Origin: Bradyrhizobium sp. SZCCT0231
GTDB lineage: Bacteria; Pseudomonadota; Alphaproteobacteria; Rhizobiales; Xanthobacteraceae
NCBI RefSeq assembly: GCF_018130245.1
Contig: NZ_JAFCKP010000005.1
Location: 62,001-126,000 of the forward strand
Direction of reading: 5' to 3'
DNA: 64,000 nt
The first letter of the stretch is position 1. Every line of letters starts with the position of its first letter. This document shows positions 35,132-43,617 of the stretch, one piece after another. The position numbers were made by a program, and so were the translations under genes. Below the pieces are notes generated by a model. It was not told the DNA's origin and ran no database searches. It saw only the letters and a program-made list of their open reading frames with translations.

Positions 35132-36232
35132 TCACAACACGACGCCGCTCTCTTCATTTAGCAGGTGCATGTTGTTGAGGTCCATCGCCAGGCGCATGGG
35201 TGCCCCGTCCTTGGCGCCGGCATTGGGATTGACGCGGCCGCAGACCGGCGTGCCGTCGAGCCCGAAATAGACCAGGGTCTCCATGCCCATCGGTTCGGTC
35301 ACGTCGAGCACGGTGTCGAAGGTCTCGACCCCGGGCTCGAGATGCGCGTGCGACTCGGTCAGATGTTCGGGCCGGAGGCCGAGCAGCAGCTTGTCGGTGC
35401 GCGGCAGCGCGTTGTATCGCGCGGCACGGGCCGGCGGCAGCGGGAAAGCGATGCGGTCGGTGAGGCGGATCTGGAGCGTGCCGCCGACATCCTCGAGCCG
35501 GCACGGGATGAAGTTCATCGCCGGCGAGCCGATGAAGCCCGCGACGAAGCGCGTTGCCGGCTTGTGGTAGAGCTCGTTCGGCGTGCCGATCTGCTCGATG
35601 CGGCCCTTGTTCATCACCACGACGCGATCGGCCAGCGTCATCGCCTCGACCTGGTCGTGGGTGACGTAGACGGTCGTGGTTCGCACCTTCTGGTGCACCT
35701 TCTTGATCTCGATCCGCATCTGCACGCGCAATTTGGCGTCGAGATTGGACAGCGGCTCGTCGAACAGGAAGACCTTCGGATTGCGCACGATGGCGCGGCC
35801 CATGGCGACGCGCTGACGCTGGCCGCCGGAAAGCTGCTTCGGCTTGCGGTCGATCAGGTCGGTGATGTCGAGAAGCCGGGCTGCTTCCGTCACCCGCGCC
35901 TTGATCTCCGCCTTGGGATAGTGCTTCAGGCGCAGCCCGAACGACATGTTCTCGGCGACCGTCATGTGCGGGTAGAGTGCGTAGTTCTGGAACACCATCG
36001 CGATGTCGCGGTCCTTCGGCGGCACGTCGTTGACGACGTCGCCGCCGATCATGATGTCGCCGTCGCTGATGTCCTCGAGACCTGCGATCATGCGCAGGGT
36101 CGTCGACTTGCCGCAGCCGGAGGGGCCGACCAGCACGATGAACTCATGGTCGGCGATGTCGAGGTCGATGCCTCGCACGGCTTCGACATCGTCGTAACGC
36201 TTGACGACCTTCCGCAAAGCAACGTCAGCCAT
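35132..36232 (-). CDS. Carbohydrate ABC transporter ATP-binding protein (UgpC/MalK type)
   Basis: 366 residues. Walker A GPSGCGKSTT (about 36-45), Q-loop FQNYALYPHM, signature LSGGQRQRV (about 134), Walker B VFLFDEPLSNLDAKLR and the H-loop THDQVEAM. A C-terminal OB-fold regulatory domain (about 240-366) marks the CUT1/MalK branch. It energises the two permeases encoded just upstream. Spacing to the preceding permease is 6 bases. Confidence 0.95.
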   Translation of the reverse strand: MADVALRKVVKRYDDVEAVRGIDLDIADHEFIVLVGPSGCGKSTTLRMIAGLEDISDGDIMIGGDVVNDVPPKDRDIAMVFQNYALYPHMTVAENMSFGLRLKHYPKAEIKARVTEAARLLDITDLIDRKPKQLSGGQRQRVAMGRAIVRNPKVFLFDEPLSNLDAKLRVQMRIEIKKVHQKVRTTTVYVTHDQVEAMTLADRVVVMNKGRIEQIGTPNELYHKPATRFVAGFIGSPAMNFIPCRLEDVGGTLQIRLTDRIAFPLPPARAARYNALPRTDKLLLGLRPEHLTESHAHLEPGVETFDTVLDVTEPMGMETLVYFGLDGTPVCGRVNPNAGAKDGAPMRLAMDLNNMHLLNEESGVVL

Positions 36233-36238
36233 GACTTA

Positions 36239-37150
36239 TCAACCCTTTGTCGCGCCGGCGGTCAGGCCGGCAATGTAGTAGTCCATCAGGAATGCGTAGA
36301 TGATCAGCGGCGGCGCGGCACCGAGCAGCGCGCCGGTCATGATCTGCCCCCAATTGAACACGTCACCCTTGATCAGCGTGGTGATGATGCCGACCGGCAG
36401 AACGAGCTGGTCCGTGGACGTCGTGAACACGAGCGGATAGAGGAATTGCGCCCAGGACACGGTGAAGGCGAAGATGGTCGCGGCGATCAGGCCGGGCAGC
36501 GCGACCGGAATGAAGATCCGGGTCAGCGTCTGGAACCAGGACGCTCCATCGATGATGGCGGCTTCGTCGAGCTCCTTGGGGATCGAGGCGAAGTAGCCGA
36601 TCATGATCCAGGTGCAGAACGGTACCGTCAGAGTCGGATAGATGAAGAGCAGCACGTACCATCTGTTGATCAGCTGGACTCCCGTCCAGTCGCCGATCAG
36701 CGCGAACATCTTGAACAGCGGAATGAACAGCAGGCTGTCGGGGACGAGGTAGGTGAGGAACACGCCGGTGGCGAGCGTCGCCGAGCCCCAGAACTTCATG
36801 CGCGCCAGCGCGAACGCGGCCGGCACGCTGATCAGCATGGTGAGGGTCACCACGATGATCGAGACCCACGCCGAATTCCAGAAGAAGCGCAGGAACTGGT
36901 TGGACGTCAGCAGCTCGGCATAGTTTTCCAGCGTCGGATGGAACACCCACCAAGGGTTGGTCGCCGCCGAAATCTCGGCGCTGCTCTTCAGCGAGGTGAT
37001 CAGCATGTAGAGTGGCGGCGTCAGCGAGAAGATCGCAAACAGCACCAGGAAGAAGTAGGACCAGCGCAGCGCCCAGGCGCGGTCGCGGCTCATGCTGCCG
37101 TATTTGACGTTGCGGCGCGGTCCGGCCTTGTCGATTGTCATGGTGCTCAT
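36239..37150 (-). CDS. Carbohydrate ABC transporter permease (MalG type)
   Basis: 303 residues with six hydrophobic helices. The EAA loop, which docks on the ATPase, reads ELDEAAIIDGASWFQTLTRI (about 201-220) and ends -P-V-A-L-P, as in MalG-type subunits. The start MSTMTIDKAG is chosen because its ATG shares one base with the stop of the upstream permease (TGATG), implying translational coupling. Confidence 0.94.
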   Translation of the reverse strand: MSTMTIDKAGPRRNVKYGSMSRDRAWALRWSYFFLVLFAIFSLTPPLYMLITSLKSSAEISAATNPWWVFHPTLENYAELLTSNQFLRFFWNSAWVSIIVVTLTMLISVPAAFALARMKFWGSATLATGVFLTYLVPDSLLFIPLFKMFALIGDWTGVQLINRWYVLLFIYPTLTVPFCTWIMIGYFASIPKELDEAAIIDGASWFQTLTRIFIPVALPGLIAATIFAFTVSWAQFLYPLVFTTSTDQLVLPVGIITTLIKGDVFNWGQIMTGALLGAAPPLIIYAFLMDYYIAGLTAGATKG

Positions 37151-38088
37151 CAGGCTTCGTTCCCGCGTTTGTTGACGTCGCGAAGGATGAAGATTGCGGC
37201 GACCGCCAGGATCGGCACCATGAACAGCGAGACGCTGGCGCCGAGCGGAATGTCGCTGCCCTCGATGCCGACCCGGAACGCCCATGTCGCAAAGATATGG
37301 GTGTGATCCAGCGGGCCTCCCGCGGTCAGGATGCGCACGATGTCGAAATTGGCGAAGGTGACGATGAGGGAGAACAGCGTGGTGATCGCGATGATGTTGC
37401 GCATCATCGGCAGCGTCACATACCAGATGCGCTGCCACCAATTGGCGCCGTCGATGGCGGCGGCCTCGTAGAGCTGATCGGGCACCGATTTTAGGGCGGC
37501 CAGATACATGATCATGAAGAAGGGCGCGCCATACCAGACGTTGACCAGGATCACGGCGAAACGCGCCCAGGCGGCGTCGCCGGTCCACGGGATGGGCCCG
37601 ATACCGAAGAATGCAAGTGTGTAATTGAAGGCGCTGTAGGACGGGTCGAACAGCCAGAGCCAGGCAAGCGTGCTCATCGCGGGCGGGATCACCCAGGGCA
37701 CGAGCAGCATGCCGCGCCATTTGCGCTGGCCCTTGGCCGGAATGTTGTGGACGAAGTGCGCGACGATGAACCCAATCAGCGCCTTGAAGACCACGGCCGT
37801 GATGGCGAAGATGCAGGATTGCTTGACCACCAGCCAGAATGTGTCGCGCCTGAACAGAAACTCGAAATTGCCGAAGCCTACAAACCTCTGCATCGACTTG
37901 TTCAGCGTTGCCAGATGCAGCGAATAGAAGGCCGGATAGACCACGAGCAGCGTGATCAGCAGGATCAGCGGCAGCGTCATCAGGAACGCCGCGGTCGATT
38001 TCCGCCTCAGGATGTTGTGCAGGCTTGCACGTTTACGGGCGCTCGCAGGCCGGGCGACGCCGGGTTGCCGAACTACGGCATCAGCCAT
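37150..38088 (-). CDS. Carbohydrate ABC transporter permease (MalF type)
   Basis: 312 residues, six hydrophobic helices with an N-terminal cytoplasmic tail. The EAA loop reads QLYEAAAIDGANWWQRIWYV (about 214-233). It is the first of the two permeases, and its stop overlaps the next start. It follows the binding-protein gene after a 121-base gap that holds a stable hairpin, which may lower expression of the membrane part relative to the binding protein. Confidence 0.94.
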   Translation of the reverse strand: MADAVVRQPGVARPASARKRASLHNILRRKSTAAFLMTLPLILLITLLVVYPAFYSLHLATLNKSMQRFVGFGNFEFLFRRDTFWLVVKQSCIFAITAVVFKALIGFIVAHFVHNIPAKGQRKWRGMLLVPWVIPPAMSTLAWLWLFDPSYSAFNYTLAFFGIGPIPWTGDAAWARFAVILVNVWYGAPFFMIMYLAALKSVPDQLYEAAAIDGANWWQRIWYVTLPMMRNIIAITTLFSLIVTFANFDIVRILTAGGPLDHTHIFATWAFRVGIEGSDIPLGASVSLFMVPILAVAAIFILRDVNKRGNEA

Positions 38089-38167
38089 GATGCATCTTCC
38101 TCGCAGAATTCGTTCGCACGGAAGCCGGCGGACCGGCTTCGGAAATTGATGCGTGTGGCGGCAGCCA

Positions 38168-38203
38168 GACCGGGCGGCTCACGTCCTGCGTGAGCCGCCG
38201 GTC
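38168..38203 (-). promoter_or_regulatory. Intra-operon hairpin between binding-protein and permease genes
   Basis: GGCGGCTCACG pairs with CGTGAGCCGCC, and flanking GACCG/CGGTC extends it to about 15 bp with one bulged G. It lacks a T-run, so 3'-end protection of the binding-protein message is a better guess than termination. Confidence 0.5.
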
Positions 38204-38209
38204 TCTGTC

Positions 38210-39550
38210 TTAGCTTCGCATAAAGCCTTCGCACTCGCCTTCCGCCCAAGCGAGCGTCGCCTCCATCTTCTCGCCCTGCGCGTAGCGGAGGCACATCTTG
38301 GTCAGCGTCGCCTGCGCATAGATCTGCTGGGCGATCTTGGGCGGAGCAGGAGAAGCCGCAATCGACAGCGTCTGGTGATTGTGGGGATTGGGATAGTGAT
38401 AAAGGGTGCCCTTCGGCGGCCCTTCCTCCTGCCAGGTCTTCAGCGTCGTCATGTTCGCGTAGGCCGGCAGGTCGTAACCGCCGCTCGCGGCCACGAACTT
38501 CTCGATCGATGACGGCTGCGACAGATGCGTGAGCAGGCTCTTCGCCGCTTCCTTGTTCTTGGAGAAGCTCCAGGTCCCCCAGAAATAAGGTAGGTAGGGC
38601 GCATAACGGCCTTTCGGACCAGACGGCATGCCGTGGGTCCAGCACTGCTCGGCGATCTGCGGCGCGTCGCGCTTGGCGACCGCCCACGCGCTCGGGGGAT
38701 TCATGATCAGCGCGCCTTTGCCGGAGATCAGCCATTTATTGTTGGAGGCGTCATCCCAGGCAGCGACGTCGGGCGGCAGGACCGCGATCAGCTTCTTGTA
38801 GAATTCGAGCGCCTGGCGAACCGCGTCCGTCTTCACCGTGAGATCGCCCTTGGCATTGACGAGCTCAGCGCCGAACGATTGGAAGATGGCGCCGGCAGTG
38901 TCGGTGCTGTCGGTGGTTTCGCCCAGGCCGATGCCGAAGGGCACGCCGCCTTTTTGGCAGGCCTCGGCCGCCTTCAGGAATGTCTCCATGTTCCAGTTGT
39001 CGGCTTTGGGCTGGCCGCCGGCCGGATACATTTCCTGGATATCGATATTGGCGAACTTCTTCAGGAGATCGATGCGGGAGCAGGGCCCCTTGATCTGGCT
39101 TCCGATTGTTGCGGGCACCGCAAGCCATTTGTTGCCGGCCCGTCCCAGATATTTGACGGTGCCGTTCACGTCGCCGTTCTGCTTGATGATCGGCTCCATG
39201 ATGTCATTGACCGGCTCGAGCAGTTCGGCATGGGCGTGCGGCCACCATGTCGGCATCGCCAGGACATCGTGACCTGACTTCGCCGCCGCCTCGGCCGCGA
39301 TGGTGAGCTCGATCTTCTTGCCCTGGCTTGTGATGTAGTCGATGGAAACCTCGACCTTCTCCTTCGCCGCCCATTCGTTGACGAGCTCGGTCGAGGCCTT
39401 GTTGGCACCCGGCACCCAGTGGTCCCAGAAGCCGATCGATATCTTGCCGGCGGCGTAAGCGCCCCGGACATAGGGCGCCGTGATCAGCGCCGCGGAGGAC
39501 ATTGCAGTGGCAGCCACAAATTGACGTCGCGTCAGTGTCTTGCGTGACAT
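38210..39550 (-). CDS. Carbohydrate ABC transporter substrate-binding protein (Tat signal)
   Basis: A 446-residue family-1 extracellular solute-binding protein. The N-terminus MSRKTLTRRQFVAATAMSS holds a twin-arginine-like signal (T-R-R-Q-F-V), and the mature protein starts near AAGKISIGFWDHWVPG. It has aromatic-rich binding-cleft features of sugar binders (PTWWPHAHAELLEPV, WGTWSFSKNKEA). First gene of the importer operon; the ligand is probably a sugar or sugar acid given the downstream dehydrogenase. Confidence 0.92.
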   Translation of the reverse strand: MSRKTLTRRQFVAATAMSSAALITAPYVRGAYAAGKISIGFWDHWVPGANKASTELVNEWAAKEKVEVSIDYITSQGKKIELTIAAEAAAKSGHDVLAMPTWWPHAHAELLEPVNDIMEPIIKQNGDVNGTVKYLGRAGNKWLAVPATIGSQIKGPCSRIDLLKKFANIDIQEMYPAGGQPKADNWNMETFLKAAEACQKGGVPFGIGLGETTDSTDTAGAIFQSFGAELVNAKGDLTVKTDAVRQALEFYKKLIAVLPPDVAAWDDASNNKWLISGKGALIMNPPSAWAVAKRDAPQIAEQCWTHGMPSGPKGRYAPYLPYFWGTWSFSKNKEAAKSLLTHLSQPSSIEKFVAASGGYDLPAYANMTTLKTWQEEGPPKGTLYHYPNPHNHQTLSIAASPAPPKIAQQIYAQATLTKMCLRYAQGEKMEATLAWAEGECEGFMRS

Positions 39551-40020
39551 CTCGTTTCCTCGCCTGGGTGTTGTTGTTGGAGTTTCCTCTGAGAGACTTC
39601 TTTATTGAGTTCTTGTTGCTCGGTTTTCTTATTGGCGCCGTCGGCCCGCGTGGGCAATTCACGCATGCCGCAGCAAATTGGTAGCGCGATCAGATCATGA
39701 TTGATCGCGTCTGTCGAGAAAGCCGAATGGCTCTGCGTCTAAAACTAACGTTGTGTCCGGAAACGTCGCGACGCGTGTCGAGGCGAGGCGCCGCAGGCGC
39801 AGGGCGCTCGTTGTTTTTGCGACGCACACTTCGCGGCGAACCGTCTGGAACGATCCGTGCGCATTTACGCCGCAGTTTCGAATAAGCCTGCATAACCGCC
39901 TCGCGTGAAAGACTTTTCGGGCGTGGACAGCAATCGGCGGCGTCTGGACCTCGAAGCGGCGGAAACGATAGAGTTGCAGCTGGCGGGTGACTCCCGCCCG
40001 ATAGGCCAGTCAGATCGACG
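39551..40020. promoter_or_regulatory. 470-base divergent intergenic region
   Basis: It lies between the importer operon (minus) and a Spy-like gene (plus). It must hold both promoters. A GATCATGATTGATC near-palindrome is at about 39694-39707. I see no coding sequence: a 62-codon frame here has no family likeness and poor codon pattern. Confidence 0.35.
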
Positions 40021-40032
40021 ATGGAGACGAGA

Positions 40033-40833
40033 ATGATCAACCCGGCGCCGCCAGCGCGGCTTCACCTGCGGCGGTGCTTCGCGCTGGGGTCCGTGCTCGC
40101 GCTGTTGCTGGGTGCCGCCGCGGTGGCGAATGCTCAAGGTTTGGTCAAAGGCGTTCAGGAAGGCGCGGCGGCCGGGAACAAGGCGGCAGGGCCGGTCGGT
40201 GGCGTGCTCGGCGGTGCGATCGGCGGCGTGGTCGGCGTCTTCACCGGCGTGCTCGGTGTCGGCAACAACAACGGCGGCAATCAGCCGCCGCCTCCCAAGG
40301 AGGCCGGCAAGGACGCGAGCAAGGATTCCAAGCAGCAGGGCGCGGCCAAGGACAAGAGTGCCAAGGCGGGCAAGGGCGCCAAGGCGACCAAGGAGGCGAA
40401 GAACGCGCCGCAAGACAACAAGAGCAATAAAGACAACAAGGAGGTCACGGTCCTCACCCAGACCGGCGCGCCGCAGCTGACCGCCGAGCAGATCGTCGCC
40501 AACAGCGATTCCTACATCGAGCGGATCAAGACCGAGCTGAACCTCACGCCGGATCAGGAGAAGCACTGGTACGGCTTCTCGAGCGCGATGCACTACCTCG
40601 GGCATAATGGTGCAGAGCGGCTCAACCTGCGGGTTGCGCGCGCCAAGCGGGATCCGCCCGACGACATCATCGAGCAGATGCGCAACGAGGCGCAATTCCT
40701 GATCGACCGCGCCTCCGACCAGCGCAATGTCGCTGACGCCGCCGAGCCGCTCTATTCGAGCCTCGACGACAAGCAGAAGCAGGTCTTCATTCAGGAGATG
40801 GTGCGCCTCAGCCACGAGCGCGGATTGGATTGA
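40033..40833 (+). CDS. Spy/CpxP-like LTXXQ periplasmic protein
   Basis: 266 residues from MINPAPPARL (METRM 12 bases upstream is possible). A signal peptide (core LGSVLALLLGAAAVANA) is followed by a glycine-rich hydrophobic stretch (about 45-75, GGVLGGAIGGVVGVFTGVLG) and a Lys/Ala/Gln-rich linker (about 82-135). A C-terminal helical domain (about 145-266) carries the LTPDQ motif (ELNLTPDQEKHW) of Spy-type envelope chaperones. A role in envelope stress is likely, but the linker and glycine-rich part are not in Spy itself. Confidence 0.75.
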   Translation: MINPAPPARLHLRRCFALGSVLALLLGAAAVANAQGLVKGVQEGAAAGNKAAGPVGGVLGGAIGGVVGVFTGVLGVGNNNGGNQPPPPKEAGKDASKDSKQQGAAKDKSAKAGKGAKATKEAKNAPQDNKSNKDNKEVTVLTQTGAPQLTAEQIVANSDSYIERIKTELNLTPDQEKHWYGFSSAMHYLGHNGAERLNLRVARAKRDPPDDIIEQMRNEAQFLIDRASDQRNVADAAEPLYSSLDDKQKQVFIQEMVRLSHERGLD

Positions 40834-40877
40834 TCAAGTTGGATCGGTTCGGGCGGGTCTGAATTAACGGCGCCCAC

Positions 40878-40889
40878 CACGAATTCGTG
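40878..40889. promoter_or_regulatory. CACGAATTCGTG palindrome
   Basis: A perfect 12-base palindrome 57 bases upstream of the receiver-protein start. It is a candidate operator; nothing identifies the binder. Confidence 0.25.
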
Positions 40890-40945
40890 AATCTTCTCCG
40901 CACGTCGGTTATGGTTAGCTTCGCAAGGCTGACTGCGGAGTTGAT

Positions 40946-41323
40946 ATGGCGGACGGACTCTCCGTTTTCCTGGTCGAAGACGAGGCGTTGATCCGGATGA
41001 TGATCGCCGACATGGTGGAGGAACTCGGCCACCACGTCGTCGCGGAAGCAGACAATGTGCGCGACGCCAGCGCCTTTGCCATGACCGCGCAATACGATCT
41101 GGCCATCCTCGACATCAATTTGATGGGCGTCTACGTCGATCCGGTCGCCGACCTGATCGAGCGTCGCGGAAAACCGTTTCTGTTCGCCACAGGCTACGGT
41201 CCGGAACTGCTGCCGTCCTTGCTCCGGCGCAGGCCGATTCTGCGCAAGCCGATCGCGATGGATCAGCTCAAGGCGATGATCGATTCGATGTTTCCCGAGC
41301 CGTCAGCTACAATTCCAGGCTGA
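40946..41323 (+). CDS. Stand-alone response regulator receiver protein
   Basis: A 125-residue single CheY-like domain. The acidic pair is in FLVEDEALIR, the phospho-acceptor aspartate in AILDINLMG (about residue 53) and the lysine in LRKPI (about 104). No output domain is attached, so it probably passes phosphate or blocks a partner by binding. No histidine kinase is adjacent. Similar lone receivers are common in rhizobia and often act in general stress or phosphorelay branches. Confidence 0.88.
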   Translation: MADGLSVFLVEDEALIRMMIADMVEELGHHVVAEADNVRDASAFAMTAQYDLAILDINLMGVYVDPVADLIERRGKPFLFATGYGPELLPSLLRRRPILRKPIAMDQLKAMIDSMFPEPSATIPG

Positions 41324-41366
41324 CTGACCATGGCTGGGTGCACGGCCGGGGAGTGATTCAACCGGC

Positions 41367-41570
41367 TCAGTTGCGACCGTTCCTCAGCACCGTGGCAATG
41401 GTATGGGCCGTCATGGCCGCTCGATCCGACGCGCGCTGGGCAGCCAGCCGGTCACGGGCCTTTTCCTCGATCAGGAGTTCGATCAGGGCCAACCGCTTGT
41501 CTTCGCTGTCGGCCTCGCGCAGCAGGCGGTGATAGCGGTGATAGTCGAAACCAAAATCCTGCTTACGCAT
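41367..41570 (-). CDS. Small conserved hypothetical protein (67 aa)
   Basis: 67 residues, highly charged and helical: MRKQDFGFDYHRYHRLL, then a Leu/Glu/Arg-rich helix (EDKRLALIELLIEEKARDRLAAQRA). The start is set at MRKQD; the frame upstream has no family-like sequence. Codon use fits the chromosome. The function is unknown; it may be a regulator or adaptor by size and charge. Confidence 0.6.
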   Translation of the reverse strand: MRKQDFGFDYHRYHRLLREADSEDKRLALIELLIEEKARDRLAAQRASDRAAMTAHTIATVLRNGRN

Positions 41571-41718
41571 GTCACGCCCCCCGCAACTACGCCACACACG
41601 GTGAGATTGTTTCTCATCTGAAACATGTACGCAAGCACGTTCCTGCCCGGGACCCGGCGTGCGCGGGAATCTGCTGTGAATTACTGCCGCCCGCGAGCAG
41701 CAGAGAGCGAATCGTCCG

Positions 41719-42705
41719 TCAATCCGCAGTGTGGTCGGCAAACATCTTCAGGCCGACGAAGCTCGCATCAGGCTTGATCACGAGCCGGGTCGGGATGTTG
41801 CGAAGATAGTCCTGGAACCGTCCCTTCGCTTCAAAGCGTGCCCGGAATGCGGAGGCCGCGAGGAACTCGCGAAAGCGCGGCACGATTCCGCCGGCGATAT
41901 AGACGCCGCCGCGGGCGCCGAAGGTCACCGCGAGATTGCCGGCGACCGAGCCGAGGATGGCGCAAAACATCTCCAGCGTCGTGCGGCTGATGGGACAACT
42001 GCCCTCCAGCGCGGCCTTGGTGATGGCGGCGGCATCGCGATGCGGCACCTGAACGCCATCGATCTCAGCCAGCGCTTCGTAGAGGTTCTGCAGCCCGGAA
42101 CCCGAGAGTGCGCCACGCTCGATGGAGACGTGGCCGAGGCGCCGGCGCATGCACGCAATCACGCGTTCCTCGCGCTCGTTCTCCGCCGGCAGGGTCGCGT
42201 GTCCGGCCTCAGTGACGACGGCCAGTCGCGAACCATGGCGTTCAATCAGACAGGAGACACCAAAACCGGTTCCTGGCCCGACGACCAGCAACGGCTCTCC
42301 GGGCAAGCCATCGCCTCCGCCGAGCGGGACCAGGTCGGCAGGCTGCAAGGCGGGCAGGGACCAGGCCACCACCTCGAAATCGTTCAGCACATGGACACTG
42401 TCGAAGCCGAGCGCGGGCTGCAGCTCGTTGCCGTCGATGACCCAGGGGCTGTTGGTCATGACGCAGCGGTTGTTGGTCACGGGACCCGCCACCGCCAGCA
42501 CTGCTCTTTGGGGCTGCTCGCCGCCCGACCGGCGCGCCAAGAGGTCCGCGATGGCTTCGCGGACGGTCGGGAAGTCGGCAACCTTCACATAATCGATCGG
42601 CCCGGTCTGGCCGCCGTCGCTGGATTCGGCCAGGCTCAGCGCGAAGCGCGCATTGGTGCCGCCGATATCGGCGAGAAGAATTTTTCCTGTCTTGCCGATG
42701 CCCAT
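41719..42705 (-). CDS. glk: Glucokinase
   Basis: 328 residues of the bacterial glucokinase (ROK-unrelated Glk) family: LLADIGGTNARFAL (phosphate-1), AGPVTNNRCVMTNSPW, the catalytic aspartate in VLNDFEVVAW, GPGTGFGVS (adenosine-type glycine motif) and TEAGHATLP. It phosphorylates glucose to glucose-6-phosphate with ATP. The start MGIGKTGKILL is chosen over an ATG 159 bases upstream, because families begin just before the LLADIGGT strand. It is divergent from pncA. Confidence 0.93.
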   Translation of the reverse strand: MGIGKTGKILLADIGGTNARFALSLAESSDGGQTGPIDYVKVADFPTVREAIADLLARRSGGEQPQRAVLAVAGPVTNNRCVMTNSPWVIDGNELQPALGFDSVHVLNDFEVVAWSLPALQPADLVPLGGGDGLPGEPLLVVGPGTGFGVSCLIERHGSRLAVVTEAGHATLPAENEREERVIACMRRRLGHVSIERGALSGSGLQNLYEALAEIDGVQVPHRDAAAITKAALEGSCPISRTTLEMFCAILGSVAGNLAVTFGARGGVYIAGGIVPRFREFLAASAFRARFEAKGRFQDYLRNIPTRLVIKPDASFVGLKMFADHTAD

Positions 42706-42974
42706 GGCCCTGCGGCTTCCGTGGCCTTGCCGGCCCTCGGGAACCTTCGCCTCCGTTCCTGATCCGATCCGCAAGCACGCGGACGGCCTGAGAATCCTCG
42801 CTTGATTGTTCCTAGTCAACACGGACAAGGTCGAACCGTTGCATTCTGGACAATCCTTGGCCATCAGCGCGGTATCGCCGCACGCGGTCGGTGGTTGCGA
42901 AGCCGCGCGGGAAGATCGACATTGGGAGGGAGCGTCCGGCGCTTGATGCCGGGCGGATCGAGCGGGGCCCTGCG

Positions 42975-43601
42975 ATGAAGATTTCCGACCGCGACGTGCT
43001 GCTGGTGATCGACGTACAGAACGACTTCTGTACCGGCGGCGCGCTCGCCGTTCCCAGCGGCGAGAAGGTCGTCCCCGCCATCAACAGAATCGCCCAAAAA
43101 TTCGCCAATGTGGTCCTGACCCAGGACTGGCATCCGCGCGACCACGTCTCGTTCGCGCCGAACCATGCGGGCAAGCAGCCGTTCCAGACGATCGAGCTCG
43201 ACTACGGCCGGCAGGTGCTATGGCCGACGCATTGCGTGCAAGGCACGGCGGGTGCTGAATTTCATCGCGATCTCGACGTGACACGGGCGAGCCTCGTGGT
43301 GCGCAAAGGCTTTCGCCGTGACATCGATTCCTATTCGGCGCTGTTCGAGAACGACCATCGCACGCCGACCGGACTGCTTGGTTATTTGCGCGAACGCGAG
43401 CTGAAGACCGTCTTTGTCGCCGGTCTGGCGCTGGACTTCTGCGTCCGCTTCTCGGCGGAGGATGCGCGTAAGGCGGGGTTGGAGGTGGCCGTCGTCGAGG
43501 ATGCCTGCCGGGGCATCGATCTCGACGGCTCGGTCGCGGCGACCCATCAAAGTTTTCGGGACCTCGGAATCGCTGTCGTCAGCCTCGAGGCGTTCCTGTG
43601 A
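42975..43601 (+). CDS. pncA: Nicotinamidase PncA
   Basis: 208 residues. It hydrolyses nicotinamide to nicotinate in NAD salvage. The catalytic triad is visible: aspartate in LVIDVQNDFCTGG, lysine in VVRKGF and cysteine in GLALDFCV. The metal site is in QDWHPRDHVSF with a second histidine in PNHAG. The downstream gene starts 16 bases after it, and nadE, the last step of NAD synthesis, is two genes on; this supports an NAD-recycling operon. Confidence 0.94.
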   Translation: MKISDRDVLLVIDVQNDFCTGGALAVPSGEKVVPAINRIAQKFANVVLTQDWHPRDHVSFAPNHAGKQPFQTIELDYGRQVLWPTHCVQGTAGAEFHRDLDVTRASLVVRKGFRRDIDSYSALFENDHRTPTGLLGYLRERELKTVFVAGLALDFCVRFSAEDARKAGLEVAVVEDACRGIDLDGSVAATHQSFRDLGIAVVSLEAFL

Positions 43602-43617
43602 GGACATCGAGGTAGCC

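Noticed and set aside
35165-37306. A 713-codon plus-strand frame across the ABC ATPase and permease genes
   Set aside because: It is the complement frame of two firmly identified genes and reads as His/Asp/Arg-rich noise.
39697-39885. A 62-codon plus-strand frame in the 470-base gap
   Set aside because: Arg-rich with no recognisable feature, and it overlaps the expected promoter region.
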